Shown: piece after piece, positions 27,155 through 34,646 of the stretch
How positions within the stretch are numbered: position 1 is the first letter of the stretch
How the letters are laid out: every line of letters starts with the position of its first letter
NCBI RefSeq assembly: GCF_013030265.1
Contig: NZ_WPZQ01000005.1
Span: 248,001-312,000, forward strand
Length of the DNA: 64,000 nucleotides
Reading direction: 5' to 3'
Origin: Ruegeria arenilitoris
Lineage (GTDB): Bacteria > Pseudomonadota > Alphaproteobacteria > Rhodobacterales > Rhodobacteraceae
Program-made: the position numbers and the translations under genes
Notes under the pieces: generated by a model
Told to the model about the DNA's origin: nothing
Databases searched by the model: none
What the model saw: the letters and a program-made list of their open reading frames with translations, nothing else

Positions 27155-30100
27155 TCAGGCCGTAGCGCCGGTCGGGTCGGTGTGAAGGATGTTGTCGGAA
27201 CTCAATCCGGTCAGATCCGCCAAGCCGTCGAATTGGGCAATTGTTTGTACGCTGGCGGTGTCGGGGGCCGAATAGTCTGCCCTGACCAGAACGCTGTTGG
27301 TCCCATCTGTTGCGAGGACATAGATTTCGTCGCCTGCCAGTGCACCTGAAAGGCTCTCAATGGCAGTGGTGAGTGTATACGCATCAAGGTCCGCCAGCGT
27401 GGTGGTCAACCCGATGAAACCGGTATCGGTGCCAATTGCTCCACCGACTGCTAAGGTCTCCACATCAGTTCCATCGCCCCGCAGCGTTGAGACATCCAGA
27501 CCGCTGAACATCAGCGCATCCGTCACATCTGTAGCAGGACCAATTGTGAACCCGGTAATCGTGTCTGTGCCATTGGCCGCGGGATCGGCCTCGAAGACAA
27601 CAATGTCCCTGCCCGCGCCGGTCAGGTCGATCGTGTCATCGCCATCTCCGCCGCGGATCACGTCGTCGATGTTTGATGAGGTCAAGTTGTCGGCGCCGTC
27701 GGTTCCGATCTGCCACTTTGTTGGTCCGCCATCTGGTGTCGTGATGGTCAGTTCAATCGGCTTTGTCGGATCTTGTACCGTCATGGTAAACGTTACAACG
27801 GGTTGAGACAGGTCGTTGTAGCTTGTTGCGGCACCTGCAAAACTGATGGCAGACCCACCATTCGGGTTTGCGAGGAACAGATTGAAGTCGCCGTTTTCTA
27901 CCTCTGATCCGGTATCGTAAGTGACGACTGATGGATCAAAACCCAGCTCGGCTGTGATTGCGAAACCGCTTGAGATGTCGACGTCGGGATCCGCGTGAAT
28001 TTCAAACGTAACAGTGTTGCCGCTGCGTCCCGCTTCGGTAATCACATAGGCGGCGGGGACATGTGCCACAGCCTGATCATTGACGGGCAGCGGATCGGTT
28101 CCACCTGAAACGTTCGCAGCAGCTGAAAAATCAAGGCTGTCACCGGCGTCAATCGCAGTGAAAGCAGATGACGGTACTGTCAGGTTCCAGGTACCGTCGG
28201 CTGCGACGGTTGCGGTACCCACGGATACACTGTTGAGCGTGACATCCACGGTCTGTCCCGCACTAAGCCCGCTTGAGGTGCCCGAGACGGTCATGCCTGA
28301 AGATTTTGCATCGGCAAGCGAAACCGCGTTGTTTGGACCAACCGCGTTCATTCCGAGGATCGGCCGGAAATCGGTAGCAAGTGTCGTTGTTGCGTCGGAA
28401 ATCGGATTTCCCGCAACATCTTCTACAGATGCCGTGACAGTGAAGTTTCCGCCATCCGCCAATGCATCCAGATCGGAAGCCGGGACCGTCACCTGCCAAT
28501 TGCCGCCAGAGGCAGTTGCGGTGTAGTTTTGCCCCCCAAGGCTTACTGTAACGGTCTGGCCATCTTCGGCGGTCGTCGTGCCGGAAATATCCAAATCGGT
28601 GTCCTTTTCCACAACATCAAGAACTGATCCCACCGATAACGGGTTCACCGAGATGGTTGGGGCCGTAAAATCGGTTTCAAAACTGGTTGAGGCGCTATTG
28701 CTGTTGCCAGCTGCATCGCTGACCGTAGCGGTCACGTCATAGGTTTCGTTGTCCTGTAGCCCGCCAAGGGCGGTAGCGGTGTAGGTCCAGGTGCCGCTTT
28801 TCACCGTTGCGGTGCCAGTGATATCGACAGTCCCGTCTTCACGTATGATTTCAACGGTGATGATGGTTCCATCTGCGGCGTCAGAGGTGCCTGTGATCGT
28901 CAGATTTGTTCCCTGTTCGGCCGCATTCATAACAGCCCCGTCCGACAGGTTGGTGATGGCCACCGCAGGTGCGGTGAAATCGGTGTCAAAACTGCCGGTT
29001 GCCTGTGTCGCCGGGTTGCCGGCGGCGTCGGAAACATCCGCCGTGACTGCAATTGTCGACCCATCCGACAAGGTACCAAGATCGGCTGCAGGTATGTTCA
29101 CGTTCCACGCGCCACCGGCAGCGGTTCCTGTGTAGGTCTGGCCATTCACTGAAACGCTTACGGTTTGCCCATCCTCGGCCGAAGTGGAGCCAGAGATCGT
29201 GAGATTGGTGCCCTGCTCCGCGGCATTCAGGACTGCGCCACCGGAATAGGTGTCGATGCTCAATGTTGGTGGTGATGTATCTGTGGATACGCCGACACTA
29301 GCTTGCGGCGCGGCAATCCCGTCTGTGTCCGTGACATCCGCTGTGACGGTGAAAGAACTGCCGTCAGCCAACGCGCCGAGATCAGCGGTTGGAACGGTTA
29401 CAGACCAGGTCCCTCCAGACACCGTGCCGGTATAGCTCTGCCCATTGAGCGAGACGGTAACTTGCTGACCGTCAGGGACATTGCCCGTGGCCCCGTTGAT
29501 GACAAGATCCGACCCGGATTCCGACAGATTAAGGACTGCGCCGACCGATAAAGGCGAAATCGCAATCGAAGGTCCTGTCAAATCAACGGGAACAGATACC
29601 GATGTCGGAACTGCAGGGTTCCCGGCCGCATCGCTGACCGCAACGCTGATCGCCGCCGGAGTGCCAGTCGAAAGCCCCGCCAGATCAGCGCGCGGGACGG
29701 TAACGCTCCAGCTTCCGCCCGATGCGGTTCCGGTATAGGTCTGCCCTTCGAATGTCGCCGTCACTGTTTGCCCGTCTTCGGCACTTGTCGAACCAGTCAG
29801 AACTAGGTCATTCGCCACATCGGCGAGGTCAATTGAACCACCTGCAACGGTGTCGAGCGAGATGTTGGGGGCGCCAAAATCTGTGTCGAAACTGCTGCTT
29901 GCCTGAACTGCCGGATTGCCTGCTGCATCGGAAACAACTGCCGTGGCTGTGACGGTGACCCCGTCCGGCAGGGCTGCCAGATCGCTGGCGGGGACCGTCA
30001 CACTCCATTGTCCGTCTGAAACCGTTGCGGTGTAGGTTTCTCCGTTGAGCGTGACCATTACCGACTGACCGTTTTCGGCGTCAGTTGTGCCCGAGATCGT

Positions 30101-31015
30101 CAGGTCGGTGCCCTGTTCCAGAGCGTTCATCACAGCGCCATCCGAGAATCCGGTGATCGCCAGTGTTGGCGGTTGGGTATCAACCACGAATTCCAAGGTT
30201 TCAGCGGAGAGTTCCTCTCCATCGCTATCCAGATTTCTGACAGTGATGGTTGTCAGGCCCTGCGACAGACCGGCGGCTTCGGCTGGGGTCAGGGAAATCA
30301 TCCAGCTTCCGTCAGGCTCCGGCGTGACCGTCTTTGTTACTGAACCAATCGTAACCTCCACCGTTTCCGTGCCTTGGGGGAGGGCCAGTTTCAGGTTGTC
30401 GCTGCTGAGTCCAGTCGTCTGCAACTCTGAAAGGTTCAGGCTAGGTATTTTAGGTGCCGGAGGCGCAGGTGGTGGCGCGGTGGGAGCTGGAGCAGGGGGT
30501 GTCGGTGCCGCACCTGTGGAAGGGGCGTCATCACCACCGCCGCCTCCGGCGGCCGCAGCTCCTGCGAGGCCAACTCCGCCAAGTACGGCGCCTGCGCCAC
30601 CTAGGCCGCCGGTCGCTGCTCCGCCTGCTTCGGCCGCGAGGCTGAATTGAGCGATCTCGGCCACGACTCCCTCAGCAATCATGATCGCGCCGCCGTCGAG
30701 AACTTGTACGTTCTCAGCGGCCACTATCAGCGAACGGCCATCAGCCATCTTCAACAGAACATCGCCATTCTTCAGCAATTTGGCGGACCGTACACCGGGG
30801 ATGGTTTCGGCAAATTGAAATGCATACAGGTCTTCGATGCTGGCCTGACCCAGCGCGGGCAATGCCATCAAACTTGAACCCAACCCTCCCGCGATTCCGC
30901 GACCAGCCCATTGCCGCATCTTGCGATCCAGCCATTGCCTCACATGCCTTTTGCGCCCGTCTTCAGGCAGATTTTCCGAGTTCGCTTGTTTATTCGAAAC
31001 GGGTTCTTTCATCAT
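27155..31015 (-). CDS. Large BapA-type Ig-repeat adhesin with cohesin-like module, type I substrate
   Basis: The start at 31015 has an AGGTGAGGG ribosome binding site, giving about 1286 residues. An upstream ATG at 31045 is less likely. Order of parts: an N-terminal head with a Bap-like prefix (LLKNGDVLLKMADGRSLIV), an Ala/Gly-rich then Pro-rich linker (about 125-185), and about eight Ig-like repeats of about 95 residues (DGQTVTVSLGGQNYT, GGNWQVTVPASDL, VSDAAGNPA). Next comes a cohesin-like module at about 985-1095 (NTVTFEIHADPDVDISSGF, ELGFDPSVVTYD, PVVTFTMTV). An RTX-like GGDGDDTIDL at about 1120 precedes a C-terminal secretion region. No Sec signal is needed for such proteins. It heads the operon with sapC, tolC, ABC and hlyD. 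Its role is probably cell-cell or cell-surface attachment. Overall class firm; the cohesin call is by pattern. Confidence 0.88.
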   Translation of the reverse strand: MMKEPVSNKQANSENLPEDGRKRHVRQWLDRKMRQWAGRGIAGGLGSSLMALPALGQASIEDLYAFQFAETIPGVRSAKLLKNGDVLLKMADGRSLIVAAENVQVLDGGAIMIAEGVVAEIAQFSLAAEAGGAATGGLGGAGAVLGGVGLAGAAAAGGGGGDDAPSTGAAPTPPAPAPTAPPPAPPAPKIPSLNLSELQTTGLSSDNLKLALPQGTETVEVTIGSVTKTVTPEPDGSWMISLTPAEAAGLSQGLTTITVRNLDSDGEELSAETLEFVVDTQPPTLAITGFSDGAVMNALEQGTDLTISGTTDAENGQSVMVTLNGETYTATVSDGQWSVTVPASDLAALPDGVTVTATAVVSDAAGNPAVQASSSFDTDFGAPNISLDTVAGGSIDLADVANDLVLTGSTSAEDGQTVTATFEGQTYTGTASGGSWSVTVPRADLAGLSTGTPAAISVAVSDAAGNPAVPTSVSVPVDLTGPSIAISPLSVGAVLNLSESGSDLVINGATGNVPDGQQVTVSLNGQSYTGTVSGGTWSVTVPTADLGALADGSSFTVTADVTDTDGIAAPQASVGVSTDTSPPTLSIDTYSGGAVLNAAEQGTNLTISGSTSAEDGQTVSVSVNGQTYTGTAAGGAWNVNIPAADLGTLSDGSTIAVTADVSDAAGNPATQATGSFDTDFTAPAVAITNLSDGAVMNAAEQGTNLTITGTSDAADGTIITVEIIREDGTVDITGTATVKSGTWTYTATALGGLQDNETYDVTATVSDAAGNSNSASTSFETDFTAPTISVNPLSVGSVLDVVEKDTDLDISGTTTAEDGQTVTVSLGGQNYTATASGGNWQVTVPASDLDALADGGNFTVTASVEDVAGNPISDATTTLATDFRPILGMNAVGPNNAVSLADAKSSGMTVSGTSSGLSAGQTVDVTLNSVSVGTATVAADGTWNLTVPSSAFTAIDAGDSLDFSAAANVSGGTDPLPVNDQAVAHVPAAYVITEAGRSGNTVTFEIHADPDVDISSGFAITAELGFDPSVVTYDTGSEVENGDFNLFLANPNGGSAISFAGAATSYNDLSQPVVTFTMTVQDPTKPIELTITTPDGGPTKWQIGTDGADNLTSSNIDDVIRGGDGDDTIDLTGAGRDIVVFEADPAANGTDTITGFTIGPATDVTDALMFSGLDVSTLRGDGTDVETLAVGGAIGTDTGFIGLTTTLADLDAYTLTTAIESLSGALAGDEIYVLATDGTNSVLVRADYSAPDTASVQTIAQFDGLADLTGLSSDNILHTDPTGATA

Positions 31016-31056
31016 CGTGCCCTCACCTTTGATGGCCGCAAGCAATCCGGCGACAG

Positions 31057-31072
31057 TTCGGCATTTGCCGAA
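31057..31072. promoter_or_regulatory. Palindromic candidate operator between the two surface-protein genes
   Basis: TTCGGCA-TT-TGCCGAA is a perfect 7-bp inverted repeat in the 223-bp gap between the divergent adhesin and dockerin-protein genes. It lies 42 bp upstream of the adhesin start. The symmetry and position suit a dimeric regulator, but no cognate factor is identified. Confidence 0.4.
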
Positions 31073-31238
31073 TTCTGTTCATTGTTCTTGTCACCCGGTT
31101 ATCCATGCGGTCGGACCAGAAAAATTGAGTTAAACTGGAGCCGAACTTCTCGTTTTCACCACATTCCTGCTCTGGTTTCGGTCCGGGCGCTTGATCATCC
31201 TGATTTCAATGCCAGCGGTGGCATGGGGGTGATTTGCA

Positions 31239-33290
31239 ATGACGCTTCAGTTCGAAAGAGTGGTGGCAACGGGGAAGCCGGCGCTCGATTCAGGTATCGG
31301 CGATACGGCTTTAAAAACGTTTAACGGTGTCACGTATCTGTACAGCACGACCGGTCCTGGCGGCGGAGTCGTGGCCTGGCGGATTGTGGAGGGTGGTGCT
31401 CCGCAAGTAATCGATGAACAGTACTTTACTGGTTCTATCAGCATGCAGGTCGGACGCAGTGGTGTGCCCGTGTCGCTGGCGGGAAATGATCAACTGATAT
31501 TGGATGTTGATACGGCTACGGGCCTTGTTGGATACGCACTCAACGCCGACGGAACCATCGGCGCGCTGCAGGAAACCGGAACGCTGATCGGTGGAGGCGA
31601 TATCTCTGCAGTGGTTCAGGTGTCTTTGGGTGCGACGAGCCTGCTGACCATTGCGCATGAAGATACCGACCAGATCAACACGTATAGTGTAAACGCAGAC
31701 GGATCGCTGAGCCTGACCGGAGCAATCTCGGGGGTGGCCGATTCGCTTCAGACACTGCAGGTGGGTACGGGGCAGTTCATCGTCGCGGCGGATGCGGCCA
31801 GCAATTCGATCAACACTTATGGGATCAATCCGAATTCGGGCGTGCTGAACACCATCGACAACGGGGATGCGATTGCGACGCTTGGAATCAACGCCCCAAC
31901 TGCAGTTGAAGTGGTGCAGGCTTACGGAAATTCCTGGGTTGTCGTGGCTGGCGCGGGCAGCAACTCAATCAGTGTCATGCATATGGGTGCGGACGGAAAA
32001 CTGACGCCTACAGATCACGTACTGGACACGCTCCATACCCGATTTGAATCGGTTCAGGACCTGTCAGTTATTGAGGTCGATGGCAGAGTGTTTGTTGTGG
32101 CAGGTGGGGGGGATGACGGGATCACTCTGTTCACCATGACGCCCGAAGGCCAGCTCATCCATCTGGACAGTTTCGCAGATACGCTGGCCAGCGGGTTGCA
32201 GAATGTTCAGACGCTGTCTGTTGCCCATGTGGGGGACGAACTGCAGATATTTGCGGCTTCGCAAGAGGATGCAGGTCTGACTCAGCTGACGGTTTCGGTT
32301 GGGGATCTGGGTGTTGTTCGTGAGGGGTCTGGTGTGGTTTCAGGCTCGGCACAGGATGATATGTTGACCGGTGGTATCCTCAGCTCAACTCTGTCCGCCG
32401 GAGATGGAGATGACATTCTCATCGCGGGCACGGGTGCCACGACGATGAGTGGTGGAAGCGGAGCGGACATTTTTGTTATGCGTTCTGGCAGCGAACTGAC
32501 CACGATTATCGATTTCGAAGCCGGCACCGACAGGTTGGATTTGTTCGACTATCTACTTTTGCGCAGCCCGGCCCAGCTAAGTTTCAACTCAACGGCGCAG
32601 GGTGCCCGGATCGAATACCGTGACGAAACGATCGAGGTCATTTCAGCAGCAGGTGGACCACTGACAAGTGCGGATGTGTTTGGGAGCGGTTTTGACGGAC
32701 CTGACCACGTACCGGTTTATTTTGGGGATTTCGGTGGCCTGACCCCGCCCGGTTCGCCCGGTGTTGTGGGGGACGTCAAAATCAGTACGGAAACAGCCAA
32801 CCCGGCGCTCGCTGATGCGGAAATCCGGTTTACACCACAGGGTGGAGGGACCGTCGTAGCCACTGCAGATTCCGCAGGGCGGTTTGACTTGGGTCTGCCT
32901 GACGGAACATTTCAGGGCGAGTTTGACGTCGTCAAAAGTTACTCCACGGCCAGCGCTGAGATTACTGCGCTTGATGCGCTGCAGGTACTACGCATGTCCG
33001 TTGGACTGGATCCGACATGGGGGCCCGCCGCCCCAGAGAACTTGATTGCGGCGGATATTAATCAGGATGGGACGATCAACGCACTTGATGCGCTGGCCAT
33101 TCTTCAAGTTGCCGTTGGTCAACCCACTCCGCATGAAGCGAAGTGGGTCTTTCTGGATGCTGATGCCGATCTGTCCGGTATGACCCGAACCAATGTCGAC
33201 TACGAAACAGGTGTGTCAGTCACAGCGGTCGACGGGGTGGTGACAACCGAGATGACCTCGATCCTGCTGGGTAATCTCGAAGCCGTTTGA
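31239..33290 (+). CDS. Beta-propeller / RTX / dockerin-like secreted protein
   Basis: This 683-residue protein has no Sec signal peptide. Residues about 1-370 form about seven repeats of a beta-propeller of lactonase/YVTN type (NSINTYGINPNSG, NSISVMHMGADGKL, GITLFTMTPEGQL). An RTX-like block follows at about 385-415 (AGDGDDILIAG, SGGSGADIFVMR) and a typical post-RTX IIDFEAGTDRLDLFDY. A regulatory-like beta domain lies at about 510-560. A dockerin-like pair lies at about 570-630: a degenerate first repeat ITALDALQVLRMSVG and a canonical second repeat ADINQDGTINALDALAILQ, with DxNxDG calcium ligands. Secretion by type I is inferred from RTX and context. It is divergent from the adhesin and convergent with the second HlyD gene. 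Domain calls good; function unknown. Confidence 0.85.
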   Translation: MTLQFERVVATGKPALDSGIGDTALKTFNGVTYLYSTTGPGGGVVAWRIVEGGAPQVIDEQYFTGSISMQVGRSGVPVSLAGNDQLILDVDTATGLVGYALNADGTIGALQETGTLIGGGDISAVVQVSLGATSLLTIAHEDTDQINTYSVNADGSLSLTGAISGVADSLQTLQVGTGQFIVAADAASNSINTYGINPNSGVLNTIDNGDAIATLGINAPTAVEVVQAYGNSWVVVAGAGSNSISVMHMGADGKLTPTDHVLDTLHTRFESVQDLSVIEVDGRVFVVAGGGDDGITLFTMTPEGQLIHLDSFADTLASGLQNVQTLSVAHVGDELQIFAASQEDAGLTQLTVSVGDLGVVREGSGVVSGSAQDDMLTGGILSSTLSAGDGDDILIAGTGATTMSGGSGADIFVMRSGSELTTIIDFEAGTDRLDLFDYLLLRSPAQLSFNSTAQGARIEYRDETIEVISAAGGPLTSADVFGSGFDGPDHVPVYFGDFGGLTPPGSPGVVGDVKISTETANPALADAEIRFTPQGGGTVVATADSAGRFDLGLPDGTFQGEFDVVKSYSTASAEITALDALQVLRMSVGLDPTWGPAAPENLIAADINQDGTINALDALAILQVAVGQPTPHEAKWVFLDADADLSGMTRTNVDYETGVSVTAVDGVVTTEMTSILLGNLEAV

Positions 33291-33292
33291 AT

Positions 33293-33331
33293 GCGCGCTG
33301 CCTGAAACCCGATCTTGGGCGGCGCGCTTTC
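33293..33331 (+). terminator. Terminator between the dockerin protein gene and hlyD set 2
   Basis: The arms GCGCGCTGCC and GGCGGCGCGC pair over 10 bp with one G-T wobble around a 15-base loop, and TTTCT follows on the plus strand. It begins 2 bp after the dockerin-protein stop and separates it from the convergent exporter genes. Confidence 0.6.
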
Positions 33332-33338
33332 TACCCGG

Positions 33339-34646
33339 TTATTCGCGGAAGGCCCGATTGAAGTAATCCGCCAGCGGTTTGACAAGATATGACAGCGGTG
33401 TCCGTTCATCTGTCTTGATCAGTGTCTCGACCGGCATGCCCGGCAGCAGGTTTTGCCCATTCAGGCGTTCGACCTGCCCCTCATCCGGAACAACCTCGGC
33501 GCGATAGAAGGTCAGCCCCGAGTTTTCATCGGTGAAGGTATCAGCGGATACGTTGATCACATGACCTTCGATTTCTGGTGTGTCCTTTTGATTAAAGGCT
33601 GGAAATCGTAAGGCAACAGGCTGACCCAGATGCAATTGATCCACATGGATGGCATCCACCCGGGCGGCTACCAGCAATGGCGTGTCCTGTGGCACAACAT
33701 ACATCATCGGTTCAGCGGGTTGGATCACCGACTGCACAGCAAAGACCTGACTGCCGTAGACTGTCCCCGACACAGGCGAACGAATGTCGAGGCGTGACAG
33801 ACGCTCGGTCAGCGACAACCTTTGTTCCGACAATTCCACGACCTGTGACTGAACATCCCGCAATTGGGTAATTGCCTCTTCCCGCCGGGTGGCAGAAAGT
33901 TCGACAATCTGAATTTCGGTTGCTGCAATCTGCCCTTTGAGCCGCGCGACTGCTGCTTCCAGATTGCCGATCTGGCCAGTCAGGCTGGCTTCTTCTCGTT
34001 GCAGGGCCGAGACGCGACTGGCCTGGGTCAGGCCGCGCGTCAGCAGGCTCTGCTGATCTTCCAGCTCTTCGCCGATTAGTTCAACTTGTCGGCGCAACGA
34101 AACCAACTGGGCTTCGGTTCCATCGATTTCACTTTCGATCTGAATTCTTTGCTTACCAAGCTGGTCGGTCTTCTGGGCAAGAGTTTCCAGACGTGCCGCA
34201 AACAGGCGGGCCTGACCTGCCAAAAGCCCCGGATCGATTGGTTCCTGATCTTTCAATTCCTGCAATTTTGCGTCCAGCATGGCCTTGTCCACACCATCAC
34301 GCTCAGCTTCCAGTCGGGTTTTGCGGGCCAGCAGCTCGAACAGTTGAGATTCAACGATGAACTTTTCAGATGCCAGAAAGGTATCATCCAACCTCAGCAA
34401 CATGGCACCGGAAGCAACCTCATCACCGTCGCGGACGAAGATTTCCCCAACAACACCCCCGTCAGGGTGCTCGATCACCTGCCGGTTGCTTTGAACCTCG
34501 ATCACGCCCTGAGAGACAATTGCGCCGGCCAGACGGGTCCGAACACTCCATACACCGATGCCGCCGACAAGGATGGCCAGTGCGACAAAGCCGACAATGG
34601 CCGGACCGGTAATGCGCCAGGCTGGCCGTGTTTGGTTACCCGCCAT
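33339..34646 (-). CDS. HlyD-family type I secretion membrane fusion protein (set 2)
   Basis: This 435-residue adaptor has one membrane helix at about 12-35 (IVGFVALAILVGGIGVW). The half-lipoyl start AGAIVSQGVIEVQSN and FVRDGDEVASGAMLLRLDD come next, then a long coiled-coil (about 85-270), then DIRSPVSGTVYGSQVF and a C-terminal ERTPLSYLVKPLADYFNRAFRE, the hallmark of PrtE-like fusion proteins. It follows its ABC partner with a 1-base overlap (TAATG), so the two are translated together. The pair may export the dockerin protein that ends 48 bp away, the adhesin, or both. No TolC gene accompanies it. Confidence 0.92.
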   Translation of the reverse strand: MAGNQTRPAWRITGPAIVGFVALAILVGGIGVWSVRTRLAGAIVSQGVIEVQSNRQVIEHPDGGVVGEIFVRDGDEVASGAMLLRLDDTFLASEKFIVESQLFELLARKTRLEAERDGVDKAMLDAKLQELKDQEPIDPGLLAGQARLFAARLETLAQKTDQLGKQRIQIESEIDGTEAQLVSLRRQVELIGEELEDQQSLLTRGLTQASRVSALQREEASLTGQIGNLEAAVARLKGQIAATEIQIVELSATRREEAITQLRDVQSQVVELSEQRLSLTERLSRLDIRSPVSGTVYGSQVFAVQSVIQPAEPMMYVVPQDTPLLVAARVDAIHVDQLHLGQPVALRFPAFNQKDTPEIEGHVINVSADTFTDENSGLTFYRAEVVPDEGQVERLNGQNLLPGMPVETLIKTDERTPLSYLVKPLADYFNRAFRE

